DNA of 34,095 nucleotides from Phycisphaerae bacterium (GTDB lineage: Bacteria > Planctomycetota > Phycisphaerae > Phycisphaerales > UBA1924): NCBI GenBank assembly GCA_030432255.1, contig JAUIHS010000036.1:1-34095 (forward strand), in the 5' to 3' direction. The notes beneath the pieces are model-generated. The model searched no databases and was not told the DNA's origin. It was given only the letters and a program-made list of their open reading frames with translations. Shown here in pieces: positions 6,966 to 14,408 of this stretch. Position 1 is the first letter of the stretch. Each line of letters starts with the position of its first letter. Both the position numbers and the translations under genes were made by a program.

Positions 6966-8387
6966 TCACCGCAGTGAAAGGCCAAATTGCTCCAGCACGC
7001 ATTCCAGGTCCCGGAAGTCCACGAAGCCGCTTGCATTGGCATCACCTTGAGAACTCGACTGACTCCAGTACGCAAGGACTTCGTTCAGATCGCTGAAGTC
7101 GACCGCCTCGTCACCGTTGACGTCGCCGAGGAGCATGGGGGCGGTGGCACCGACGGCCTGCAGCGCGGCACCGGCATTGAGGCGTCCGGCGCCCAGCAGT
7201 CCTTCCAGTCCGGGGTTCACCGAGTCGATCGGCTCCGCTGTCTGACTGAGGATCGTCGTGATCTGAGCGGGCGTGAGTGTTGGATCCGCTGCGAGCATGC
7301 GTGCAACGACCCCGGTCACCAGTGGGGCGCTGTAGCTGGTGCCATCCGCGTACCCGAAGCCACCGCCGGGGATCGTGCTGCCGACTCGTACCGCAGGTGC
7401 CGAGAGCGAGACGTGCGTGCCGAAGTTGGTGAAGGCTGCGGCGCGATCCTCGTTGTCGGTTCCCGCCACGGCAATCATTCCGGTGTAGCCGGCGGGGTAA
7501 CGGATCGGTTCAGCGAGGCCGTCATTTCCCACGGAGCAGATCACCGGGATGCCGAGGTCAACGGCATCCAGTACCGCGTCTTCGACCACGCCGAGGTCGA
7601 TGTTCGAGCCCAGGCTCAGGTTGATCACGTCGGCACCGCCGTCGATCGCCGCGGCGATTCCCTGAGCCAGGCGGAAGAGGTTGGATGCGCCGTCTGATTC
7701 CACGATTCGGATCGGGAGCAGGTCCGCTTCCGGAGCGACGAGGCGAACGAGTCCCGCGACGAACGTGCCGTGACCGACGAGTTCATCGGCCACGCCATCG
7801 CCATCATTATCGACGCCATCGCCGGTGTCTGCGGTTGACGCATCTCCGGGGATGAAACTCACACCGTCGCCTCGGACGGCGTCCTGAAGAAACGGGTGGG
7901 TTGCATCGAGGCCGGTATCGATGATGGCGACCGTGATTCGCACACCCGCATCTGCACCATCGGGGGTGGTTGTGTTCAGTCCCAGGATGTCGCGGCTCGG
8001 CTGATTCCAGTAGTCACCCAACACGGATGCAAAGAAGAAGCTCTGCGTTCCGGGATCGGGGTCTCCCACTTCGAAGTTCTGCTCCGCCTTCTTGATGCGG
8101 GAGTCCTGTTCGACGATGCCGATGTACTGGAGCGCAGTCTGGCCGTCCGGAACCTGGACGAGGTATCTGGGGTCGCTGCCGACATCCGCCTCGCCGAGCA
8201 GTGTCGATCCGTAGTCTGCATTGATCTGTTCGATGGTGAAGCCGCGCTCGAGTCTGAGCACCGCCTGCCCGGCTATGGGTTCGTCACAAAGGGAGCCTGC
8301 GCAGTCCGCGCCGGCGATGGCGCTTGAAACCGGGTTCAAGCCTGCCAGGGCAGATAGTGCAAGAACGATGCTGAAGCGAACTCTCAT
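6966..8387 (-). CDS. Secreted subtilisin-like (S8) serine protease with C-terminal dockerin-like domain
   Basis: This protein has 473 residues. An N-terminal signal peptide (MRVRFSIVLALSALAG) is followed by a propeptide-like region (about 38-110). The catalytic domain contains IIDTG with Asp157, GHGTFVAG with His206, the oxyanion Asn288 in CSVGNDG, and GTSYSAP with Ser351, so the triad is complete. An acidic insert (DGVDNDGDGVADE) just before the His motif probably binds calcium. Residues 421-470 form two dockerin repeats (GDVNGDEAVDFSDLNEVL and GDANASGFVDFRDLECVL). Unlike the other dockerins here, it lacks the flanking cysteines. It is the last gene of the ECF operon, and its ATG overlaps the CHAT gene stop by four bases, implying coupled translation. 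Confidence 0.9.
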   Translation of the reverse strand: MRVRFSIVLALSALAGLNPVSSAIAGADCAGSLCDEPIAGQAVLRLERGFTIEQINADYGSTLLGEADVGSDPRYLVQVPDGQTALQYIGIVEQDSRIKKAEQNFEVGDPDPGTQSFFFASVLGDYWNQPSRDILGLNTTTPDGADAGVRITVAIIDTGLDATHPFLQDAVRGDGVSFIPGDASTADTGDGVDNDGDGVADELVGHGTFVAGLVRLVAPEADLLPIRIVESDGASNLFRLAQGIAAAIDGGADVINLSLGSNIDLGVVEDAVLDAVDLGIPVICSVGNDGLAEPIRYPAGYTGMIAVAGTDNEDRAAAFTNFGTHVSLSAPAVRVGSTIPGGGFGYADGTSYSAPLVTGVVARMLAADPTLTPAQITTILSQTAEPIDSVNPGLEGLLGAGRLNAGAALQAVGATAPMLLGDVNGDEAVDFSDLNEVLAYWSQSSSQGDANASGFVDFRDLECVLEQFGLSLR

Positions 8388-11209
8388 GATGCTCCTCCGA
8401 TGCAGAAAAAGGGAGCCCAGAAGGCGGGGTGGCGCCTGTGCTCCAGCAATCTGCGCTGTGCCGTTGCGAGCATGCTCGCTCTGCCGGCGGCGTTCTGCGT
8501 CCGATACATGGTCTCCATCAACTCCCGCGTACTCTCGTCATGCACGGCCCAGAGACTGGTAATCATAGACGAGGCGCCCGCTGCAAGGAACGCGCGAATC
8601 AGGCCAAAGAGCTCATCGCCTGCCAGCACTGCACTTCGACCTGCCTCGCAGGCGCTCAGTGTCACCGCGCAGCCGTTCAGTTCGAGTGCGTAGACATCCC
8701 GGACGCTCATCCACTGGTCGCCGAGCCGCAGGCGCGCGGCGAAGGGATCGTGCGAAGGGAAGGCTCCGTGGGTTGCGAAGTGCACGAGGCCCGCATCCGC
8801 GACGGCCTCGCGAACCGCATCGAGGGTTGCATCGGCACCGAGCAGGAGTGTGGCGTCTCTCAGTGTTTCTGCAAGTGCGAGCGACTCCTCAAGTATCTCA
8901 GGCGCCAGTTCGTCAGCGACGCCGATCACCACGGTCCGGCCGGCCCTCGACTGAGGAGCGTCCTGCAGCGTGGGGAGGAGACTTGAACTCGGGGTGTACG
9001 ACAGGGGATACCGTTCCACGAGGAATGAGGTCCCGTCAAACGCGGCGTGGAATGGGACGCCGAAGAGCGCGCCGTGAGGCGCCACGATCAGGTGTGATGC
9101 CGTATCGAAGTGGTCCTCAAGTGGCTGAATCAACGCCTGGTGAAGTTCCTGCAGTTCACGCTGCGCGTGGTGGACCAGGCGTTGGGCCCGCACGCCTGAC
9201 CGGCTGGCACCGGCCAGTCCGCGGTCAACCTGGAATGCGATCCGCTCCGTCATCTCATGCATGGCTGCTTCGCTGAGGAGGCTTCCGTGCACGATGAACT
9301 GGCCATCACGCACAACGACGGCGCCGACCTGACCATTCGATACAAAGTATTCGAGCAGCGCCACATCGGAGTCCAGGGCATGACAGAGGCCTGTTGCATC
9401 GATGGGACGTCCGAAGATCTCTCCGAAACGACGTGTGGCGGCGATGCGGCCCTCAAGCGTGGCGATATCGCGTTCGAGGAGCCGCGAGCGCCGAGCGAGC
9501 GCTTCACGGCCCTCGGAGTCGGGCTGCGTGCCGTGCAAGCGATCGAATGTCAGGTTCAGTTCAGTCCGGAGTGTTGTCAGTTCACGCACCAGATGCGCTT
9601 CGCCGGCATCGCCTCGGCTGACTCTGACAACCTGGTCTGCAAGTTCGATGCCGCCCCTGATGACGTCGAGCAGCGTTCGCGACTTGATCGACTCGATCAC
9701 TTCGAACACGCGACGGGCATCGTTCTCTTCCAGCGCCAACGCGAGGAGGTGCTGATAGGGTGCCAACTGGTCGCCGAGCCATGCCGTCCTCAGCCGGTCG
9801 CCGAGCAGTGTTCCGCGGATGCGCTCGATCTCATTGATGCTCGCTTCGATCTCCGCAATGGCGGCATCACGCATGCCATCGCCAAGGAGGGCGCGGCCGC
9901 GGTGGTAGAGCAGGTCGGCCTGGGTCAGGGGTCGAAGACCGGCATCATCTGTGTTGAGTACGGCATCGACCGTTTCGAGCGCCCGCGAGTATTCTTGCTG
10001 CTCCAGCAGGATGCGGGCTCGGAGCATTGCGATCTCCACTCGCTTGACGTGACCCCGATCGCCGTTCATCACGTCGTCCGTCAGGGCCCACGCGGCGTCA
10101 AGTCGTCCCTGTTCAAGGAGCACGCGCGCCAGTGCCAGGTGGGCGTCTGCGAGTCCGGATCGGGCGTCGATGCCAGCGAAGTCAGATGCCGCCTGCTGCA
10201 GCGTTGCCTCAGCGGCCTCCAGTTGACCGAGACGCGCCTGGCAGAGTCCCAGGCCCGTTCTGGCGCGCGCGGCCTCATTGGCGAAGCCGTGGGCATCGAG
10301 CACCTTGAGCGATTGACCGAATGTCTCAACAGCCTCATCGATCAGACCGACGGAGAGCAGGACTTCGGCTCGTTCGGCACCGAGGCGCGCCGCATCGCCG
10401 GGCGCCTCATCGTCTTCCATCATTCTCTGTGCACGTTCGAAGTGTCGGATGGAGGCCTGCAGTCGTCCCTGCCGCCCAAGGAGATCGGCGAGATTGCCTT
10501 CCACGATGGCAAGACCACGCCGGTGTGGGGTCTCCGAGAACGCATCGATTGCGCGCCTGAAGGAGGTCTCCGCCTCGCGGAACCGGGCCAGATCAAGAAG
10601 GGCCTCGGCGCGGTTGCTCTCCAGCTGCGCCTCGACGGCGAGATCGCCCCGAAGCGCTGAGAGTGCCAGATCGAAGTGCCGGATGGCGGACTCGGCATCG
10701 CCCCGCATCCTGTGGATGACGCCGAGGTTCGAGTTGCCCTTGGCTGCCATGATGAGGTCGTCGACAGACTGGTACAGGCGCACGGCCGCTTCCGCGCAGC
10801 GGACGGCATCCGAGAAGCGACCAAGTCTTGCCAGTGGCTGTACGAATGCAAGTTCGACGCGCGCCTGGTCCTTGAGGTCTGTGGCGGCCGCGGCGATCTC
10901 GCGGGCCTCTTCCAGGAGCAGGAGCGCTCGATCGAATCGGTTGGCATACGACATCGCGTTGGAAGCGGTCGCCCGGGCATCGACCCGTGCAGAGGTGATC
11001 GCCGCCGAGTCGGCAAGACCGATCAAGGCCGGCGCGAGACTGGTCGCCAGGGTCAGGTCGGTCAGGGTCAGGTTCGAGAGCTGACTGGTCAGCCCGGCAA
11101 GAAGCGCCGAGGGATCGGTTGCGCTGCGAAGCAGTTCAGCGCGTTCCAGATCGGACATCGCGTGCAGATCAACGAGCGAAACCGAGGTGCCCTGGGCGCC
11201 GTCCATCAT
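8384..11209 (-). CDS. TPR-CHAT domain protein (caspase-like protease fold)
   Basis: This protein has 941 residues and no signal peptide. Residues from about 60 to 520 are alpha-helical tetratricopeptide-type repeats (for example MAAKGNSNLGVIHRMRGDAE, RAEALLDLARFREAETSF and RARTGLGLCQARLGQLEAAE). The C-terminal CHAT domain (about 620-941) carries the family dyad, His in VHFATHGAF (near 814) and Cys in LSACEAG (near 854), followed by GDELFGLIRAFLAAGA and SLWAVHDEST. CHAT proteases are separase/caspase relatives often controlled by fused or neighbouring sensors. The gene overlaps its upstream and downstream neighbours by four bases each, so it is translated with an anti-sigma-like protein and a secreted subtilisin. 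Substrates are not evident; proteolysis of the anti-sigma-like partner or of cellular targets are both possible. Confidence 0.9.
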   Translation of the reverse strand: MMDGAQGTSVSLVDLHAMSDLERAELLRSATDPSALLAGLTSQLSNLTLTDLTLATSLAPALIGLADSAAITSARVDARATASNAMSYANRFDRALLLLEEAREIAAAATDLKDQARVELAFVQPLARLGRFSDAVRCAEAAVRLYQSVDDLIMAAKGNSNLGVIHRMRGDAESAIRHFDLALSALRGDLAVEAQLESNRAEALLDLARFREAETSFRRAIDAFSETPHRRGLAIVEGNLADLLGRQGRLQASIRHFERAQRMMEDDEAPGDAARLGAERAEVLLSVGLIDEAVETFGQSLKVLDAHGFANEAARARTGLGLCQARLGQLEAAEATLQQAASDFAGIDARSGLADAHLALARVLLEQGRLDAAWALTDDVMNGDRGHVKRVEIAMLRARILLEQQEYSRALETVDAVLNTDDAGLRPLTQADLLYHRGRALLGDGMRDAAIAEIEASINEIERIRGTLLGDRLRTAWLGDQLAPYQHLLALALEENDARRVFEVIESIKSRTLLDVIRGGIELADQVVRVSRGDAGEAHLVRELTTLRTELNLTFDRLHGTQPDSEGREALARRSRLLERDIATLEGRIAATRRFGEIFGRPIDATGLCHALDSDVALLEYFVSNGQVGAVVVRDGQFIVHGSLLSEAAMHEMTERIAFQVDRGLAGASRSGVRAQRLVHHAQRELQELHQALIQPLEDHFDTASHLIVAPHGALFGVPFHAAFDGTSFLVERYPLSYTPSSSLLPTLQDAPQSRAGRTVVIGVADELAPEILEESLALAETLRDATLLLGADATLDAVREAVADAGLVHFATHGAFPSHDPFAARLRLGDQWMSVRDVYALELNGCAVTLSACEAGRSAVLAGDELFGLIRAFLAAGASSMITSLWAVHDESTRELMETMYRTQNAAGRASMLATAQRRLLEHRRHPAFWAPFFCIGGAS

Positions 11210-11814
11210 CCGATTTCAACCGAGGGCACGAGCAGGGTGCGGAGCCCAACTGACACGATCACGTCATAGGTCGCCGGCTCGACCTCCAGTTTGAACTGAC
11301 CCGTGTCGTCGGCTTCCGTCTCGATCAGGGCTTCGCGTCCCGACCGACGGAGGGCAACCCGGATGTCATCGTTGGACGGCTCGAAGACATCGACCTGTCC
11401 TCTGACCCGGCAGTTTCCACCAGCTTCCGATGTCACATGCAGATGGACTTCCGCGTAGTCGGCTTCAAATGAGAGCTGATAGGCCGTGGCTTCGCCTCGC
11501 AGGCCGTACATGCTGCTCGGGTCGCGTGTGTCCTCGACCAGTTCTGCGATGACCAGTCCGGCTGGTTCGAAGCCGAAGGGAAGCACACCCACCTGGAGGT
11601 CAATCAATTGACGGGCTCGAGCCAGCGCGGCTTCCGTTGGATTGTCCTGTGGTTCTCTGAGTGCCGTGATGACCGATCGGATCGCCGCGATCATGCGGGC
11701 GAGGCTGGCATTGGCCTCCGCCTGCTGAGCGAGCGTGGCCGACTGATCGGCGGGCAGTTCGCCGGTGACGTGGCCAACGATGGTTTCAAAGGTGATGTTG
11801 TGGTCCGCATTCAT
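11206..11814 (-). CDS. Putative anti-sigma-like protein of the ECF/CHAT operon
   Basis: The ATG at 11814 is preceded by GAGGA at suitable spacing and begins MNADHNITFETIVGHVTGEL, giving 202 residues. An in-frame upstream ATG at 12033 would run back over the sigma gene and is less likely. The first 75 residues are helical and start with the HVTGELPAD-type motif seen in anti-sigma N-termini, but there is no zinc-binding HxxxCxxC and no membrane segment. The C-terminal half is beta-rich (FKLEVEPATYDVIVSVGL), reminiscent of a carboxypeptidase-regulatory-like fold. It lies between an ECF sigma factor and the CHAT gene, with a 4-base overlap into the latter. The anti-sigma role is inferred from position and the N-terminal pattern. 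Confidence 0.6.
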   Translation of the reverse strand: MNADHNITFETIVGHVTGELPADQSATLAQQAEANASLARMIAAIRSVITALREPQDNPTEAALARARQLIDLQVGVLPFGFEPAGLVIAELVEDTRDPSSMYGLRGEATAYQLSFEADYAEVHLHVTSEAGGNCRVRGQVDVFEPSNDDIRVALRRSGREALIETEADDTGQFKLEVEPATYDVIVSVGLRTLLVPSVEIG

Positions 11815-11951
11815 GTCATGGTTCCTCGCTTCGTCCTCCGGGGACGTTCCACGGCTGAGGAGGCTGCCTGCAACCTCCGTGATACGACGTGCCGGTTCAT
11901 TTTGAAACTGGAATCCGAGGCCGCCCCGCAGATTCCACTTCCGCACGCGGC

Positions 11952-12560
11952 TCAGTCGCCTGAAGCCAGTTCCGGGAACAACTCCGGGGCAGCCGGCAGG
12001 GCATGCAACTGAGCGAGAAGCTTGCTCAGGCACCGAGCCCGCGTCGGTCCGATACTTCCGACAGGAATCCCCAGAGCGGCTGACACGCCCTCATAATCCG
12101 GCCGCCCGGGGCTCAGGAAGAGCAGGGTCAGGAGGTCGCGGCATCGCGGTCCCAGCCCCGCCAGTGCGCTGCGCACGGCGACGTGCCGATCCAGTGCCTT
12201 GTCCCCGTCATCCTGTACCTCAGCGTGGCGATTGGCCTCCGATTCCAGTTCGTCCCGCCGTGCCATGCGCCGGAGGTGACGCCAGCACTCCCGTCGAGCC
12301 GTCGTGATCAGCCACTTGGGCAGTGCCTGGGGATCGTCGATCGAGTGCAGCCTGTTCGTCAGAATCGAGAAGACGGCCTGAAAGATGTCCTCGGCATCCG
12401 AGTCGTTGAGCCCCAGACGTTTCGGAACGGAGTAGACGAGCGCACCGTACCTGTTGATCAGGTCGTTCCAGCAGTCCGCATCCCCGGCAATGCAGCCGTG
12501 GATCAGATCGGCGTCACTTTCGCTCTGTTGGTGGCTCATTGGGGGGTAGGCGGTGAACAT
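11952..12560 (-). CDS. ECF-type RNA polymerase sigma factor
   Basis: At 202 residues it has the size of an extracytoplasmic-function sigma factor. Region 2 runs from about 15 to 100 (DADLIHGCIAGDADCW, then LGLNDSDAEDIFQAVF, then WLITTARRECWRHLRR). Region 4 spans about 130-185 (LAGLGPRCRDLLTLLF, then YEGVSAALGIPVGSIGPTRAR), including the helix-turn-helix. No C-terminal extension is present. It leads a minus-strand operon continuing with an anti-sigma-like protein, a TPR-CHAT protease and a secreted subtilisin. ATG 12539 (MSHQQSESD) is an alternative start, and neither start has a clear ribosome binding site. An 8-bp inverted repeat and a TAGAAT box upstream suggest regulated transcription. Confidence 0.85.
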   Translation of the reverse strand: MFTAYPPMSHQQSESDADLIHGCIAGDADCWNDLINRYGALVYSVPKRLGLNDSDAEDIFQAVFSILTNRLHSIDDPQALPKWLITTARRECWRHLRRMARRDELESEANRHAEVQDDGDKALDRHVAVRSALAGLGPRCRDLLTLLFLSPGRPDYEGVSAALGIPVGSIGPTRARCLSKLLAQLHALPAAPELFPELASGD

Positions 12561-12583
12561 GTGGGTCCAGGTGACGCGGGTCT

Positions 12584-12635
12584 ATTCTATCGTCAGGTTC
12601 CTAAACCATGTTCGCGGCGGGAACCGGGAACATGG
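12584..12635 (-). promoter_or_regulatory. Putative promoter and operator of the ECF sigma operon
   Basis: Read on the minus strand, an inverted repeat CCATGTTC-N14-GAACATGG (12635-12606) is followed by TAGAAT at 12589-12584, a five-of-six match to a sigma-70 -10 box, 24 bases before the first possible ATG. The right arm of the repeat lies where a -35 element would sit, so a regulator bound there could repress or activate. Both assignments are by eye. Confidence 0.35.
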
Positions 12636-12730
12636 GATGAGATGAGAGGGGTGATCAGAGGAGCAAGCCTCGATCATCTGACAGGAGTGCTTGCCGCCGG
12701 GTCGAGATACACGGGGGGTCGATGTTGAGA

Positions 12731-12762
12731 CAAAAAGCACACCGACCCCGTGACCGGGGTCG
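12731..12762 (-). terminator. Rho-independent terminator after the FG-GAP dockerin gene
   Basis: An 8-bp stem (12743-12750 with 12755-12762, CGACCCCG/CGGGGTCG, four-base loop) is followed on the minus strand by GTGTGC and a run of five T (12736-12732). It lies 37 bases past the stop of the minus-strand gene at 12799. Confidence 0.65.
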
Positions 12763-12798
12763 ATATGCCTCGCAGATTGGGTGCCAGTCCCCTTGATA

Positions 12799-13992
12799 TC
12801 AGTTCTCGACGCAGCCCCACTCTTCGAGCAGCATGTTCAGATCCTCGAAGTCCACATCGCCATCACCATCGATGTCGGCGTTGCAGGTGGTCGGTTCGGT
12901 TCCGTCACAACTGCCGTTGGTCGCCAGGGTGACGTTGTTGGAGTCACGGTTGCCCGCCAGCAGGTCGGGAGAGCCGTCGCCATCGAGGTCAGCAGTGGTC
13001 AAGGAGTCGGGCGTGGTTCCGGCAGCGATCGTGATCGCGGGTCCGAAGGCGCCGCCGGTGTTCTGGAGGACGCCGATGGTGCCGGAGTCCTCGTGGCCGG
13101 TCGCAATGTCCATGTCGCCGTCGCAGTCGAAGTCCGCGGCCACGACGGGACTGGCGCTGACACCGCCGCTGGCAAAGGTGAAGGGGCCGCTCAGAGTGCC
13201 ACCGTTGTTGAAGAAGAGGGAAATGACGTTGTCGGTCGCCGCGGCGAAGTCCGTGTCGCCATCATTGTCAAAGTCGGCTGACGTGATGCCCTCGGGGCGG
13301 TTTCCGGCTCCAGCACTGATGGTCGCGCTCACCACGAAGGTCCCGCCGACATTGTCGACAAGGGAGAGCGTCCGGTCGTCGTGGTTGGTCGTGACGAGGT
13401 CCATGTCACCGTCGCTGTCGATGTCACCGAAGGCCACCGCACGGGGCTCCGTGCCCACGGTCACGGTCTGGGCCGTGAATGAGCCGCCGACGTTGGTGAG
13501 AATGGATGCGGAGTTGCCGTCGCGGTTGGCGACTGCAAGGTCGATGTCACCATCGCCGTCCATGTCACCGCTGGTGAGGCCGCGGGGGTTCGCACCCACA
13601 CCGACGGTGCCACCGAGCCCGAAGGACCCGGCGATGTTGATGTAGGTTGCCACGGCGTTGTTGTTCTGGAGCGCAACGGCAAGATCCGGTTGCATGTCTC
13701 CATTGAGGTCAGCGGCGACGAGCGCACCCGCACCCGAGCCGGCGCCGGTGAAGATGGTGCCGCCGGCACTGAAATTGCCCGCGCCATCGTTGACGAAGAT
13801 GAGAATGCGGTCCGGGTTGTCAACCGTCACCGCGTAATCCGCATCGCCATCGCCGTCGAAGTCAGCCGCGGCGACGCCCGAGGGCCGGGTCCCGGCGGCG
13901 ATGTTGGTGGACGGATTGAAGGTGATCTGGGCCATGCCGGTAGACGCGACGAGCACGAGAGCGGACACGGCGGAGGTTGTGGAGATGTTCAT
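12799..13992 (-). CDS. Secreted FG-GAP/VCBS-repeat protein with single dockerin-like repeat
   Basis: The ATG at 13992 has GAGG at good spacing and is followed by a signal peptide (MNISTTSAVSALVLVASTGMA); an upstream in-frame ATG at 14055 is disfavoured. The 397-residue product consists of about eight FG-GAP/VCBS repeats, each with a calcium-binding loop of the form DFDGDGDxDxAV (for example AADFDGDGDADYAVT and GDMDGDGDIDLAVANRD). These predict an extracellular beta-propeller. The C-terminus (370-397) holds only one dockerin repeat, DIDGDGDVDFEDLNMLLEEW, bracketed by one Cys on each side. It is transcribed alone and closed by a terminator. No sigma-54 site was found upstream. The function is unknown; surface adhesion or calcium-dependent assembly are guesses. 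Confidence 0.85.
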   Translation of the reverse strand: MNISTTSAVSALVLVASTGMAQITFNPSTNIAAGTRPSGVAAADFDGDGDADYAVTVDNPDRILIFVNDGAGNFSAGGTIFTGAGSGAGALVAADLNGDMQPDLAVALQNNNAVATYINIAGSFGLGGTVGVGANPRGLTSGDMDGDGDIDLAVANRDGNSASILTNVGGSFTAQTVTVGTEPRAVAFGDIDSDGDMDLVTTNHDDRTLSLVDNVGGTFVVSATISAGAGNRPEGITSADFDNDGDTDFAAATDNVISLFFNNGGTLSGPFTFASGGVSASPVVAADFDCDGDMDIATGHEDSGTIGVLQNTGGAFGPAITIAAGTTPDSLTTADLDGDGSPDLLAGNRDSNNVTLATNGSCDGTEPTTCNADIDGDGDVDFEDLNMLLEEWGCVEN

Positions 13993-14291
13993 GATGATCC
14001 TCGTTTCCTGTTTGTTGCCTGGACTGCGGTCCCGCCAGCCGGGCATTGCAGTCACCTCACAGGAGGGAGGAGCAAGGGGTGCAGATACATCAACAGGTCA
14101 CGTGATCTCAGATTCGTGCGAGTTGTGTTCGAGAACGTTCGGCGAGATAAGCCGGGCGGGCCGGAAGGGGGGCGTTCCCGGTGCGTGGATGGTCTGGCTG
14201 ATTCGAGCCATGCGGTTGATTGATGCCGCGCCGCGAATTCCCGGCCCGGCCTCGCCGGTCCGCCCGAGGGCGCTGATAGGACCGTGTCGCC

Positions 14292-14304
14292 TGCAAACAC
14301 TGCA
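14292..14304. promoter_or_regulatory. Candidate activator site TGCAAACACTGCA
   Basis: This 13-base element lies 23 bases before the sigma-54 -24 box at 14328. It has the same pattern, TGCAAnCAnTGCA, as the element at 20332-20344 upstream of another sigma-54 site. The resemblance was found by eye and rests on two copies only. Confidence 0.3.
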
Positions 14305-14327
14305 CAACTGTGATGGTAGGGGATGCG

Positions 14328-14344
14328 TGGCATCCTCTTTGCAT
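14328..14344 (+). promoter_or_regulatory. Sigma-54 (-24/-12) promoter of the Kelch/Ig dockerin operon
   Basis: TGGCATCCTCTTTGCAT has GG and GC exactly 10 bases apart and matches the sigma-54 consensus TGGCA-N6-TTGCA at all ten positions. Transcription would start near 14354, leaving a leader of about 55 bases before ATG 14409. Sigma-54 promoters need an AAA+ activator; one is encoded at 25637-27055. Confidence 0.7.
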
Positions 14345-14408
14345 CGTGTTCGGCAAGTGAGTCGCGATGGCGTCGGCTCTCGGTTCTGATCAGACATGAG
14401 GTGAGAAG

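Larger units (their letters stand above)
13993..14408. other. Divergent intergenic region between the FG-GAP and Kelch dockerin genes
   Basis: This is 416 bases without a supported gene. The right part holds the sigma-54 site at 14328-14344 and the TGCAAACACTGCA element at 14292-14304. In the left part, toward the FG-GAP gene, no convincing promoter was recognised. The open frames crossing it lack ribosome binding sites and family signatures. Confidence 0.5.

Noticed and set aside
9257..10660. 467-codon open frame on the plus strand, antisense to the CHAT gene
   Set aside because: It has no family signature and mirrors the codon bias of the opposite strand, where the TPR and CHAT motifs are unmistakable.
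12572..12601. ECF-type promoter GGAACC...CGTC upstream of the sigma gene on the minus strand
   Set aside because: The gap between AAC and CGTC is about 20 bases, longer than the usual 16-17, so self-activation was not claimed.
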